From: Oscillospiraceae bacterium
GTDB lineage: Bacteria; Bacillota; Clostridia; Oscillospirales; Ruminococcaceae
DNA length: 64,000 bases
Assembly: GCA_900770195.1 (NCBI GenBank)
Contig: CAAGJI010000092.1
Coordinates: 62,001-126,000, forward strand
Direction: 5' to 3'
A model generated the notes under the pieces. The model was not told the DNA's origin. It saw nothing but the letters and a program-made list of their open reading frames with translations, and made no database searches. Made by a program: the position numbers and the translations under genes. Shown piece by piece: positions 8,474 through 17,161 of the stretch (positions are counted from its first letter, which is position 1; the number at the start of each line of letters is the position of its first letter).

Positions 8474-9619
8474 TTATATATTTTTTATTGCTTTTGCAAC
8501 AGATTTTGCTACTCTTTTATCAAGAACATCAGGGATAATGTAGTCTGTTCTCAATTCTTCATAAGGTATACACTCACTTATAGCATTTGCAGCTGCAAGC
8601 TGCATTTCTGTTGTTATTTCTTTTGTTCTTTTATCAAGTATACCTCTAAACAAACCAGGAAATACAAGAACGTTATTTATTTGATTTGGATAGTCACTTC
8701 TTCCTGTTCCAATTATCTTTGCACCTGCTTCTTTTGCATCTTCAGGCATAATTTCAGGTGTTGGATTTGCCATGGTAAAAACAATAGCATTTTCAGACAT
8801 TGACTTTACCATTTCCTTAGTTACACATTCAGGAGCTGATACACCAATAAAGACATCTGAACCTTTCATTGCTTCAGAAAGATTTCCTTTAGTACAACTG
8901 TAATTTGTTTCTTCTGCTATATCTTTCTTTGCCTCATTAAGATTTTCTCTTCCTTTATATATACAGCCATGGCTATCACATATAATTATACTTTTTACAC
9001 CAAAAGCTATCAAAAGTTTTGCAATTGCTATTCCTGCTGCTCCTGCACCATTAATAACAATCTTGACATTTTCTTTATCTTTTTTTACCAATTTAAGAGC
9101 ATTAATCAAAGCTGCAAGTGTAACTATTGCCGTTCCATGCTGATCGTCATGAAATACAGGAATGTCAAGTTTTTCTTTCAATTGCTTTTCTATTTCAAAA
9201 CATCTTGGAGCAGCTATATCCTCAAGATTTATTCCTCCAAATGATTTTGAAATCAATGTTATTGTTTTGACAATTTCATCTGTATCTTTAGAATCAATAC
9301 AAATAGGAATGGCATCCACATTGCCAAATTTTTTAAACAATGCACATTTTCCCTCCATAACGGGCATACCCGCTTCAGGGCCAATGTCGCCAAGACCAAG
9401 TACAGCCGTTCCATCAGTTATAACGGCTACTGTATTAAATCTTCTTGTCAACTCAAAACTTTTTTCAGGTTTATTCTGTATCTCTATGCAAGCTTTTGCA
9501 ACACCGGGAGTATAGCAAAGAGATAGGTCCTCAGCTGTTTCAAGAGGAACACGACAATTAACTTCAATTTTTCCTTTCCATTCGTAATGTTTTTTTAAAG
9601 ACATTTCTGCATAATCCAT
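8474..9619 (-). CDS. Malic enzyme (NAD(P)-dependent, short bacterial type)
   Basis: A 381-residue oxidative decarboxylase, malate to pyruvate. Visible are the catalytic Tyr in LCYTPGVA (about residue 35), the Lys region GKCALFKKFGNVDAIPI, the metal-binding segment VFHDDQHGTAIV and the dinucleotide fold VINGAGAAGIAIAKLL near 190. The length fits the short single-domain form rather than the 760-residue MaeB with a phosphotransacetylase domain. AAAGGA lies 9 bases before the ATG at 9619; an ATG at 9635-9637 has no ribosome-binding site and lies inside the operator. No terminator is seen before adhE, so read-through into adhE is possible. Cofactor preference (NAD or NADP) cannot be read with confidence. 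Confidence 0.92.
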   Translation of the reverse strand: MDYAEMSLKKHYEWKGKIEVNCRVPLETAEDLSLCYTPGVAKACIEIQNKPEKSFELTRRFNTVAVITDGTAVLGLGDIGPEAGMPVMEGKCALFKKFGNVDAIPICIDSKDTDEIVKTITLISKSFGGINLEDIAAPRCFEIEKQLKEKLDIPVFHDDQHGTAIVTLAALINALKLVKKDKENVKIVINGAGAAGIAIAKLLIAFGVKSIIICDSHGCIYKGRENLNEAKKDIAEETNYSCTKGNLSEAMKGSDVFIGVSAPECVTKEMVKSMSENAIVFTMANPTPEIMPEDAKEAGAKIIGTGRSDYPNQINNVLVFPGLFRGILDKRTKEITTEMQLAAANAISECIPYEELRTDYIIPDVLDKRVAKSVAKAIKNI

Positions 9620-9636
9620 TTTAATATGTCCTTTCA

Positions 9637-9668
9637 TGTATTTAGTTAGCGTAAACTAACTAAATACA
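9637..9668 (-). promoter_or_regulatory. Long palindromic operator at the malic enzyme transcription start
   Basis: Perfect 13-bp inverted arms (9637-9649 with 9656-9668, inner arm GTATTTAGTTAG) surround CGTAAA. The core GTTAGCGTAAACTAAC (9645-9660) differs from the adhE operator at only two bases. It covers the predicted start of transcription near 9661 and touches the -10 box, the classical position for repression. Confidence 0.75.
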
Positions 9669-9696
9669 GTATACACCATTTTTTGAATTTTGTCAA
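9668..9696 (-). promoter_or_regulatory. Malic enzyme gene promoter
   Basis: On the minus strand: -35 TTGACA (9691-9696), 17-bp spacer, -10 TATACT (9668-9673). The geometry matches that of the adhE promoter, and the same operator core follows. Confidence 0.88.
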
Positions 9697-9829
9697 TGCT
9701 TTTATGATAAATTTTTATTTATTTATCTGTTATACTAATCTTATTATACCCATAATAATTTTTTTATTCAAAAGAGTAATAAACAACCTATCAAACGAAT
9801 ATTATAATATCAGACGGAGGAAAAAAAAC

Positions 9830-10741
9830 ATGGACAGACTTAAAATTATAGCGGAGTATATGCCGTTAAATATTAGAAATGCTATTTATAAACTATCTGA
9901 TTTTGACAGAAACTCAGTTCAAGAAATAAGAATACGAGTTAATCAAACAGTTCATTTAACTATTCATGGTAAGGAATTTGCCTTATCAGAAAATGGTAAC
10001 CTATCTGATAATTTAAAAAACGGAATAAATGTTGATTTGTCAACTATAAATGAAATATTTAACTCTTTATGTCATCATTCATTACACAGTTTTGAAAAAT
10101 CAATACAAAATGGATATATAACAGCAGACGGCGGATGCCGTATAGGAATAGGTGGAGTTGCAAACTCTGATAATAATGATATCCTTTCTATGCAGCATAT
10201 ATGCAGTTTAAATATCAGAATTGCAAAAGAAATATATAATGCATCTATGGAATTATATAACAATATTTACTTAAAAAACGAAAATGTTAATTTGTTAATT
10301 GCAGGCAAAGTTAATTCAGGAAAAACAACTTTATTGCGTGATTTATGCAGAATTTTATCATCAAAATACAGAATTGCACTTATAGATGAAAGAAATGAAA
10401 TATCATCTGTATTTAATGGTTTTCCACAAAATGATGTTGGAGAAATGACAGATATTTTATGTCAATATCCAAGACATAAAGGAATGGAAATAGCACTCAG
10501 AACTTTATCACCTCAAATAATAGTATGTGATGAAATTTCATCTTTTAAAGATTCAGATTCAATAGAAGATGCATATGGAAATGGTATAAATATAATTGCC
10601 TCAACCCACGCAAATAATATAGAAGAATTGAAAAATAAAACATTTTTAAAAAACATATTAGATAAAAATATATTTAATTATATTGCTTTTATAAATGATG
10701 GCAATAATATTGGAAAAATCAAAAATATAATAAAATTATGA
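9830..10741 (+). CDS. spoIIIAA: Stage III sporulation protein AA, ATPase
   Basis: A 303-residue secretion-type ATPase of the SpoIIIA-SpoIIQ channel that links mother cell and forespore. Walker A is AGKVNSGKTTLL (about 157-168) and Walker B is QIIVCDEIS. The family usually has GPPxxGKTT, so the first half of the loop is changed but the GKTT core is intact. N-terminal EIRIRVNQTVHL is typical of the family. GGAGG (9816-9820) lies 9 bases before the ATG at 9830; the open frame extends 49 codons upstream without a ribosome-binding site. First gene of an eight-gene operon with overlapping ends, expected to be sigma-E controlled, though I could not define a convincing sigma-E promoter. Confidence 0.95.
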   Translation: MDRLKIIAEYMPLNIRNAIYKLSDFDRNSVQEIRIRVNQTVHLTIHGKEFALSENGNLSDNLKNGINVDLSTINEIFNSLCHHSLHSFEKSIQNGYITADGGCRIGIGGVANSDNNDILSMQHICSLNIRIAKEIYNASMELYNNIYLKNENVNLLIAGKVNSGKTTLLRDLCRILSSKYRIALIDERNEISSVFNGFPQNDVGEMTDILCQYPRHKGMEIALRTLSPQIIVCDEISSFKDSDSIEDAYGNGINIIASTHANNIEELKNKTFLKNILDKNIFNYIAFINDGNNIGKIKNIIKL

Positions 10742-11226
10742 AAAATATTTTTATTTTTATATTATTTGTCTTAATTTCGTTGTCAGGTCCAATATATTTA
10801 TGCTCATTGAACAAAACAATTAGCTATATAAAATCATCTGCTGATTCGCTTCGCATTATATCAAGTGATATTAAATACAAGTCTATGCCACTTTTTGAAA
10901 TAATCGATAATATATCCAATACATTCAACCTCTATTACTATAAAAAATTATCTAATAAAAATTCTTTCAGTAATTTTGAAAATGATTGGATTAATATTAT
11001 AAACAATGATGAATATCTTGACATTGAATCAAAAAAAATTCTTATACAAGTTGGCAATATCGTAGGCAAGACAAATTCTTCAAGACAATATGAACTTTTA
11101 AATAAATATGCTGATGACCTAGAAAAAATATATTTTGAAAGAAAACAAGAACTAAGAAAAAAATCAAAAATATATAATTCATCAGGAATACTGTTTGGTA
11201 TTTTTGTTGTAATTATTTTTATGTAG
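10738..11226 (+). CDS. spoIIIAB: Stage III sporulation protein AB
   Basis: A 162-residue protein with one N-terminal membrane helix (IFIFILFVLISLSGPIYL), a mostly helical middle and a C-terminal hydrophobic segment (SGILFGIFVVIIFM). Size, topology and position between spoIIIAA and spoIIIAC fit SpoIIIAB, a GspF-like component of the mother-cell channel. The start overlaps the spoIIIAA stop by 4 bases, which implies translational coupling. Confidence 0.9.
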   Translation: MKNIFIFILFVLISLSGPIYLCSLNKTISYIKSSADSLRIISSDIKYKSMPLFEIIDNISNTFNLYYYKKLSNKNSFSNFENDWINIINNDEYLDIESKKILIQVGNIVGKTNSSRQYELLNKYADDLEKIYFERKQELRKKSKIYNSSGILFGIFVVIIFM

Positions 11227-11239
11227 TGAGGAAATTAAA

Positions 11240-11440
11240 ATGGATTTGGATATAGATTTAATTTTTAAAATAGCAGGTGTGGGAATAATTGTGGCTGTTC
11301 TGAATCTTGTTTTAAAACGTGCTGAGAGAGAAGAACAAGCTATGCTGACTTGCCTTGCAGGATTAATTGTAGTTTTAATGCTTATTGTAAACGAAATAGG
11401 AAATTTGTTTGAAACGGTAAAAAATGTTTTTGGTTTATGA
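11240..11440 (+). CDS. spoIIIAC: Stage III sporulation protein AC
   Basis: A 66-residue protein with two membrane helices (LIFKIAGVGIIVAVLNLVL and AGLIVVLMLIVNEIG), the usual size of SpoIIIAC. GAGGAAATTAAA precedes the ATG. It resembles the N-terminal part of SpoIIIAD and acts in the mother-cell membrane part of the feeding-tube complex. Confidence 0.93.
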   Translation: MDLDIDLIFKIAGVGIIVAVLNLVLKRAEREEQAMLTCLAGLIVVLMLIVNEIGNLFETVKNVFGL

Positions 11441-11826
11441 ATGATTTTTTTATTCTGATTGTAATCTGTATTTTTACTTGCATTTTTTCTGCACTTATAA
11501 AGCAATATCTTAAAGAACAAGCACTTTTACTTGTTCTTGCGGTGATTTGTATTTCTGTTATAAAATTAGCAAATTTATTTTTTCCAATATCAAATTTACT
11601 GAATGAAATATTTAAAGATGTTAATATCGATTTTCAGTACTACAAAATTTTACTTAAATCACTGGCAATATCATATGTTACAAAAGTAGGCGAATCTATT
11701 TGCAAAGATTGCAATGAAAACAGTCTTGCTATTATAGTACAAACATCAGGTAAAATTTCAATGACAATAACTGCACTTCCTTTATTTATAAAAATAATAG
11801 AAATTCTTTCAGAGGTGCTTAAATGA
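11437..11826 (+). CDS. spoIIIAD: Stage III sporulation protein AD
   Basis: A 129-residue multi-pass membrane protein with hydrophobic segments near 1-20, 27-50 and 100-125. Size and order fit SpoIIIAD, which is distantly related to SpoIIIAC. The start overlaps the spoIIIAC stop by 4 bases (ATGA). Confidence 0.92.
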   Translation: MNDFFILIVICIFTCIFSALIKQYLKEQALLLVLAVICISVIKLANLFFPISNLLNEIFKDVNIDFQYYKILLKSLAISYVTKVGESICKDCNENSLAIIVQTSGKISMTITALPLFIKIIEILSEVLK

Positions 11827-12965
11827 AATATAGAAAAATAATGTTTATGTCAATATTTATTTCTGTTATTTGCATACTTTTATTTCCATTATCTGTTGCT
11901 CATGCGTCTGTAGAAAATAAAAATGACTATAAAAATATTTATGATAACTTTGATTACTCAGATATAAGTCCATACATAACAGATGAAATCAAAGATATTT
12001 TTAATATTACAAACAATGATATTAAAAGCATTTCAGATATAAGGGAACTTAACTTATCTGAATTGTTTAATTATATTACTAAAAGCATAAAAAATAATAT
12101 TCAAAAACCACTGAAATATTTTATATCTGTCTTTATTTTACTCACAGTTTCATATTTTATCAATTCAATAAACGGGTTAGCATCAAATAAAATATTTTTT
12201 GATAAAATATGCCTTATGGCAAATGTTATACTTATTTACGACTTATTTTTTCATTGCTTTAAGGATATATGCGATATAATAAACAAATGTGCTGAATTTT
12301 TTTTAGCTTTTGTTCCTGTTTTTTCAAGTACAATATTATTATCTTCCGGAACTGTTACAGCTTCAGGTTACAGTACAATTCTTTTAACTTTGTCTGACAT
12401 AATAATACAAATAACAAATAATTTTATTATTCCTTTTCTTTACATATGTTTTGCTTTGGCAGTGTGTGATTCAGTTAATTCTTTTTTCTCTTTCCAATCA
12501 ATAATTAAACATATAAATAAAATTATTCAGATTAGTATAAAGATATTTTTAAGCATATATTCAGGAATTTTATCTGTACAAACTATTATAAATTCCAATG
12601 CAGATGGAATAGGAAATAAAACAGTAAAATTATTGCTGACCAGTTCTGTCCCTATAGTTGGTTCTTCTATTTCGGAAGCTTATGGAAGTGTAAAAAGTGG
12701 TATAAATATACTTAAAAACGGATTAGGTACAATTGCAATTGTTGTTTTAGGAGTATATATTATACCAATAATAATTGAAATAATAATCTACAGATTTACA
12801 TTTATGGCTACTTCTGCTATATCTGAAATGTATGAAAAAAAAGATTTTGTAAATTTTTTCAATACAGTTGAAATTGTATTTTCGATAGCATATGCTTTAT
12901 TGATAACTGTTTTTTCCGTATTTATAATATCCGTTGCAATTGTAATGATAGCATCAAAAATTTAA
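11823..12965 (+). CDS. spoIIIAE: Stage III sporulation protein AE
   Basis: A 380-residue polytopic membrane protein with an N-terminal signal-like segment ending AHAS (about 20-27) followed by several membrane helices. The segment FVPVFSSTILLSSGTVTASGYS (typed here in two parts: FVPVFSSTILLS, then SGTVTASGYS) is a hallmark of the family. It is the largest membrane component of the SpoIIIA channel. The start overlaps the spoIIIAD stop by 4 bases. Confidence 0.95.
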   Translation: MKYRKIMFMSIFISVICILLFPLSVAHASVENKNDYKNIYDNFDYSDISPYITDEIKDIFNITNNDIKSISDIRELNLSELFNYITKSIKNNIQKPLKYFISVFILLTVSYFINSINGLASNKIFFDKICLMANVILIYDLFFHCFKDICDIINKCAEFFLAFVPVFSSTILLSSGTVTASGYSTILLTLSDIIIQITNNFIIPFLYICFALAVCDSVNSFFSFQSIIKHINKIIQISIKIFLSIYSGILSVQTIINSNADGIGNKTVKLLLTSSVPIVGSSISEAYGSVKSGINILKNGLGTIAIVVLGVYIIPIIIEIIIYRFTFMATSAISEMYEKKDFVNFFNTVEIVFSIAYALLITVFSVFIISVAIVMIASKI

Positions 12966-12976
12966 CGGTGAATGAA

Positions 12977-13435
12977 ATGACTGAAATAAAAACAACCTTT
13001 TTGATATTGACAATCATAATAGTATCTTTATCAATAATGAATCTTCTGATTCCTGATGATAATAAAAAAAGTACATTTAAATGTATATGCATTGTTTTCA
13101 TTGTTTACGTTTTTATATCTGCTGCATTTAAAATCAATATAAAAAAACAGCTGAATTTTGATATTAAAAAATATAATATTATTAAATCACAAACTTATGA
13201 TATAGAATCAGAAATAATTAAGTTATCAGAAAATAATTTAAAAAACAGGTTATCAACTTTTCTATTATCCAACTCTATAAAATTTGATAATTTGGACATT
13301 TGTATTGAATATGAAAATAATCAGATAAAAGGTATAAATATAACACTGTATAACTGCACAGAAAAAACTAAAACTAAAAATTTGATTAACTCTTTTTTTG
13401 AAGAGAATGGAGATGTAAATATTGAATTTTGCTGA
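12977..13435 (+). CDS. spoIIIAF: Stage III sporulation protein AF
   Basis: About 152 residues: two N-terminal membrane helices (TTFLILTIIIVSLSIMNLL and CICIVFIVYVFISAAF), then a soluble alpha/beta ring-building domain. This is the SpoIIIAF arrangement. GGTGA at 12967-12971 lies 5 bases before the ATG at 12977; a GTG at 12968 would add three residues and cannot be excluded. It overlaps spoIIIAG by 14 bases. Confidence 0.88.
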   Translation: MTEIKTTFLILTIIIVSLSIMNLLIPDDNKKSTFKCICIVFIVYVFISAAFKINIKKQLNFDIKKYNIIKSQTYDIESEIIKLSENNLKNRLSTFLLSNSIKFDNLDICIEYENNQIKGINITLYNCTEKTKTKNLINSFFEENGDVNIEFC

Positions 13436-13955
13436 TATTCAAAATATTTTTAAAAGGCTAAAATCCAACAAAAAAATAACTATATATTTGTCTTTGATAA
13501 TTATTTCTGTAATACTTTTATTTTTCTTTAATATACTTGATAATGGAGAAAATAAAAAAACTGTAATTAAGAACGAAATAAATACAGAATCAGATTATAT
13601 AAGCAATATTGAATCTGATTTAACAAAAATCATTTCTAAAATTGATGGGGCAGGGGATACAATTGTTATGATAACTTCAAAAGGTACATCAAAATATGAA
13701 TATGCAAAAGAAAAACATAATATAAAATCAGATGAAAAAAACGAAATGGAGGAAAAATACATATATGGTGAAAATAATCAACCTGTTACAATTTCCATAG
13801 AAAATCCAACGATAACAGGTGTACTTGTAGTATGTGAAGGTGGTGGTAATAGTGCTGTCAGGGAAAGAATATATAGAGCAGTGTCAACAAGCTTAAACAT
13901 AGGTACTAACCAAATTTATGTAACACAAAAAAACAAAAAGGAGATATTCAGATGA
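13422..13955 (+). CDS. spoIIIAG: Stage III sporulation protein AG
   Basis: A 177-residue protein with one N-terminal membrane helix (ITIYLSLIIISVILLFFFN, about 20-38) and an extracytoplasmic ring-building domain ending TGVLVVCEGGGNSAVRERI, a strong SpoIIIAG signature. It is shorter than the roughly 229 residues of the Bacillus protein; the linker between helix and ring domain appears reduced. The start codon is TTG at 13422 with ATGGAG 9 bases upstream, overlapping spoIIIAF. Confidence 0.93.
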   Translation: MNFADIQNIFKRLKSNKKITIYLSLIIISVILLFFFNILDNGENKKTVIKNEINTESDYISNIESDLTKIISKIDGAGDTIVMITSKGTSKYEYAKEKHNIKSDEKNEMEEKYIYGENNQPVTISIENPTITGVLVVCEGGGNSAVRERIYRAVSTSLNIGTNQIYVTQKNKKEIFR

Positions 13956-14494
13956 AAAAACCGTCATTAATTATTGGAAAAAAGCAAATCATTGCAGGAG
14001 CTTTTGCATTATTACTTGCAGGGGCAGCAGTTGTAAATTATGGATTAAAAAAAGAAAAACCTGATTCAACACAGCTTGAAGATGAAACTGTTGATGCGAT
14101 GTATGGAGATACTGTTTTTGTTAACGCAGAAGAAGAAACCTGCCAGGATGATTATTTTGCAGAAGCACGTATTGAACGTGATAACAACAGAGATAATGCT
14201 GTCGCAACTCTTCAGACTGTTATAGGCGGAGGAGATATTTCAGATGATGAAATGGTTTCAAAAGCAATTGAAGCTGTTGATATGACAAAGTTGACAGAAA
14301 GTGAAGGAAACATTGAATCACTCATAAAAAGCCTTGGATTTGAAGACTGTATAGTTTACCTGACAAATGAAGACGCAAAGGTAGTTATTAAAACTGATGG
14401 ACTTAATTCTGAAGATGCAGCAGCTATAAAAAACATAATTCTTGACGAAATTTCAATTTCAGCAGAAAAAATAAGAATTTTTGAAATAAAATAG
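13952..14494 (+). CDS. spoIIIAH: Stage III sporulation protein AH
   Basis: A 180-residue protein with a single N-terminal membrane helix (IIAGAFALLLAGAAVVNYGL, about 11-30), an acidic linker and a C-terminal ring-building domain. The motif AEARIERDNNRDNAVATLQ is typical of SpoIIIAH, which meets forespore SpoIIQ across the septal space. Last gene of the operon; it overlaps spoIIIAG by 4 bases. No spoIIQ is in the window. Confidence 0.95.
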   Translation: MKKPSLIIGKKQIIAGAFALLLAGAAVVNYGLKKEKPDSTQLEDETVDAMYGDTVFVNAEEETCQDDYFAEARIERDNNRDNAVATLQTVIGGGDISDDEMVSKAIEAVDMTKLTESEGNIESLIKSLGFEDCIVYLTNEDAKVVIKTDGLNSEDAAAIKNIILDEISISAEKIRIFEIK

Positions 14495-14523
14495 TTGTAC
14501 TTTTCATAATTTTTTGGTATAAT
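14495..14523 (+). promoter_or_regulatory. nusB promoter
   Basis: -35 TTGTAC (14495-14500), 17-bp spacer, -10 TATAAT (14518-14523). It starts immediately after the spoIIIAH stop and gives the housekeeping genes nusB to nadK a vegetative promoter separate from the sporulation operon. Confidence 0.78.
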
Positions 14524-14582
14524 ATAAGGTAGTAAAAAAAAAACGAGGGAAAATCATATTGAATTTTCTCCAGGAGGTTAAA

Positions 14583-15014
14583 ATGTATAAAAATAATATA
14601 TCAAGAAGAGAAATCAGAGAATGTGCTTTTATAATACTTTTTGAAAGAGCTTTCCAAAAGGACACTGGAATAGAAGAATTGTACAGCGTTGTTGAAGATC
14701 TTGATTTGCCATTTTCTGATGATGTAAAAGAATTGGTCGAAGGTGTTATTGAACATGAAGACGAAATAAATTCTATTATTGCAAAGTACAGCATAAAGAG
14801 AAGCTTTGATAGAATTGCAGCGTTGAATAAAGTTATTTTACAATTGGCTGTTTTTGAAATTCTGTATCAGGATAAAACACCTGTTAATGCTGCTATAAAA
14901 GAAGCGGTTCACCTTGCTGAAATATATACATATAAAGATGATGTATCGTATATAAATGGTGTTCTCGGTTCATATTCCAAAAGCTTAGAAAAAGAAGATG
15001 CTTCAAATGAGTAA
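14583..15014 (+). CDS. nusB: Transcription antitermination protein NusB
   Basis: A 143-residue all-helical RNA-binding protein that joins NusE (S10) at boxA in rRNA antitermination. SRREIRECAFIILFERAF at the start and the C-terminal INAALKEAVHLAE-like segment (VNAAIKEAVHLAEIY, then YINGVLGSY) are the family pattern. AGGAGG (14572-14577) lies 5 bases before the ATG at 14583. First gene of a housekeeping operon; it overlaps the next gene. Confidence 0.95.
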   Translation: MYKNNISRREIRECAFIILFERAFQKDTGIEELYSVVEDLDLPFSDDVKELVEGVIEHEDEINSIIAKYSIKRSFDRIAALNKVILQLAVFEILYQDKTPVNAAIKEAVHLAEIYTYKDDVSYINGVLGSYSKSLEKEDASNE

Positions 15015-15960
15015 ATATGTACTTGGTATAGATACAAGTAATTATACAACATCTGTTGCTCTTATAAATCTTGACACAAATGAAGTCACCTATTCAAGGA
15101 AACTTCTTCCGGTAAAAAAAGGAGAAGCGGGAATAAGACAGAGTGAAGCTGTTTTTCATCATCAAAAACAGCTTCCTATTGTAATAAAAGACTTGATAAA
15201 AAGTGAAAAATATGATATAATATCAATAGGAGTTACAAATAGACCAAGAAATATAGAAGGATCATATATGCCTTGCTTTATGACAGGATACTCTTTTGCA
15301 GAAAGTTTATCTTATTTGATGTCTATACCATATTTTACAACTTCACATCAGGTAAATCATATACTATCAGCTTTAAAAGGCACAGATAATATAAATTTTA
15401 CAAAGAAAAATTTTATTGCTTTTCATGTAAGTGGTGGAACAACAGACTGTCTTATAGTGTCACCTGATAAAGATGATATAATCATAGCTGAACCATTTTC
15501 ATCATCACTTGATTTAAAGGCTGGACAGGCAATTGACAGAGTCGGTTTGATGCTAGGTTTATCATTTCCATGTGGAAAAGAACTTGAAAAACTGGCTGAA
15601 TCAAGCAACTATAATTTTAAGGAAAAAATCAAATTAAAAGAAAATAACTGTTGTCTGTCAGGACTTGAAAATAAATGCAAAAAAATGATTGAATCAGGAG
15701 AAAAAAAAGAAGATACAGCTATGTATTGTCTTTCTTACATAGGTAATACAATAATTAAAATGACAGAAGCTGTAAGAGAAAAGTATCCTGAATTTCCAAT
15801 TATATATTCAGGCGGTGTAATGTCTGATGTAATTATTCAGAATATGATTTCTTCATCAATAGAAAATGCATATTTTTGCAACGCAGAATATTCATGCGAT
15901 AATGCTATAGGTTCTGCCATTTTTGCAAAACTAAAAATTCAGGAAATAATGAAGGATTGA
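15007..15960 (+). CDS. TsaD/Kae1-family paralogue (peptidase M22-like)
   Basis: About 317 residues of the ASKHA fold related to TsaD, the catalytic subunit for tRNA t6A synthesis. The N-terminus MSKYVLGIDTSNYTTSVAL, the metal-binding pair His114/His118 (HQVNHILSAL), VSGGTTDCLIV, QAIDRVGLMLGL and YSGGVMSD align with TsaD landmarks. The family's VSGGHT is altered to VSGGTT and the C-terminal GGGVAAN to SGGVMSD. It is therefore a diverged paralogue, probably coexisting with a true TsaD elsewhere. Both metal histidines are kept, so activity is possible. The ATG at 14998 would add three residues. It lies between nusB and xseA and overlaps nusB. Confidence 0.8.
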   Translation: MSKYVLGIDTSNYTTSVALINLDTNEVTYSRKLLPVKKGEAGIRQSEAVFHHQKQLPIVIKDLIKSEKYDIISIGVTNRPRNIEGSYMPCFMTGYSFAESLSYLMSIPYFTTSHQVNHILSALKGTDNINFTKKNFIAFHVSGGTTDCLIVSPDKDDIIIAEPFSSSLDLKAGQAIDRVGLMLGLSFPCGKELEKLAESSNYNFKEKIKLKENNCCLSGLENKCKKMIESGEKKEDTAMYCLSYIGNTIIKMTEAVREKYPEFPIIYSGGVMSDVIIQNMISSSIENAYFCNAEYSCDNAIGSAIFAKLKIQEIMKD

Positions 15961-15964
15961 TTTA

Positions 15965-17161
15965 ATGGCAATTTTATCAGTAAGTCAGCTAAACAGATAT
16001 GCTAACTATTATCTCAGAGATAATAAAAACCTAAGTGGAGTTTATGTAAAAGGTGAGATAACTAATCTGAAAAAACATTATTCTTCAGGTCATTATTATT
16101 TTGCCTTAAAAGATGAATCATCATCAATAAAAGCTTGTATGTTTTCATCTTATGTTTCAAAACTTCAGTTTGATATAAATGATGGAATGTCTGTAATAGC
16201 AATAGGAAATGTCGGCATATATGAAAGGGATGGTGCTTTTCAACTTTATGTAACAGATATTTATGCATCAGGAGCAGGTCAGGAGTATTTAAAATATCTC
16301 AAGCTTAAAGAAAAACTTGAAAAAGCAGGGTATTTCTTGCCGGAAAACAAAAAAGAAATACCAAAATTTCCAAAAAGAATTGCTGTTGTAACATCATCTG
16401 AAGGAGCAGCAGTTCATGATATAATAAATGTGATGTCCAGAAGAAATCCTTTGTGTATAATAGATATTTTTAATACATCTGTACAAGGCGATAAATCAGA
16501 AACAAACATTTGTTCAATGTTAAAACTTGCTGATAAAAGCAATGCAGATACTGTTATACTTGCAAGGGGAGGCGGTTCTTCTGAAGATTTATCTGTATTT
16601 AATTCAGAAAAGATATGTGATATTATTTACGCTATGAGGACGCCTGTAATTGCAGCTATAGGTCATGAAACAGATTTTACATTATCAGATTATACAGCTG
16701 ATTTAAGAACTCCTACGCCGTCAGCCGCCGCCGAACTTTGTTCTTTGCCGCTGCAAAATATTTTTGATATGTGCAATAGCTACAATAACAGACTTACTTC
16801 AGTTTTAAAAAGCAAGATAAATAAAATAGAAAATTCTTTTGATGATAAAAACAAACGTTTCAGACTTGCATATAAAAACAACATGTATTCAAAATTACTT
16901 TCAAAAACTAATTCTTTTGAAAATCGTATTACCGATTGTATAAATAAAAAAATTTTTTCAGTTGAAAACAAATATAGTATATTGAATCAAAAACTTGAAT
17001 CAAATAATATAAGCAATGTTATGTCAAAAGGCTTTTGCTTAATATACAAAGATGGAAAAATTATACTTCCGGCAGATAATATTGAAAAAGACAATATTCT
17101 TGAAATAGTTTCATTGAATAAAAAAATCACTGTTAAGGTAATGGAAACGGAGAATTTATAA
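15965..17161 (+). CDS. xseA: Exodeoxyribonuclease VII large subunit
   Basis: A 398-residue nuclease subunit that degrades single-stranded DNA to oligonucleotides with XseB. The N-terminal OB-fold (about 1-100, SVSQLNRYANYYL, VKGEITN) and central catalytic domain are clear: RIAVVTSSEGAAVHDI, ARGGGSSEDL, AAIGHETDFTL and RTPTPSAAAEL. A coiled-coil C-terminal part follows. It is somewhat shorter than the roughly 450 residues of the E. coli protein. The stop shares one base with the xseB start. Confidence 0.96.
   Translation: MAILSVSQLNRYANYYLRDNKNLSGVYVKGEITNLKKHYSSGHYYFALKDESSSIKACMFSSYVSKLQFDINDGMSVIAIGNVGIYERDGAFQLYVTDIYASGAGQEYLKYLKLKEKLEKAGYFLPENKKEIPKFPKRIAVVTSSEGAAVHDIINVMSRRNPLCIIDIFNTSVQGDKSETNICSMLKLADKSNADTVILARGGGSSEDLSVFNSEKICDIIYAMRTPVIAAIGHETDFTLSDYTADLRTPTPSAAAELCSLPLQNIFDMCNSYNNRLTSVLKSKINKIENSFDDKNKRFRLAYKNNMYSKLLSKTNSFENRITDCINKKIFSVENKYSILNQKLESNNISNVMSKGFCLIYKDGKIILPADNIEKDNILEIVSLNKKITVKVMETENL

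Noticed and set aside
9162..9515. Open frame of 117 codons on the plus strand inside the malic enzyme gene
   Set aside because: A mirror frame of a clearly conserved enzyme, with no start signal.
13422..13955. spoIIIAG as a truncated gene
   Set aside because: The shorter length comes from a reduced linker; membrane helix and ring-building domain are both complete and the gene overlaps its neighbours normally.
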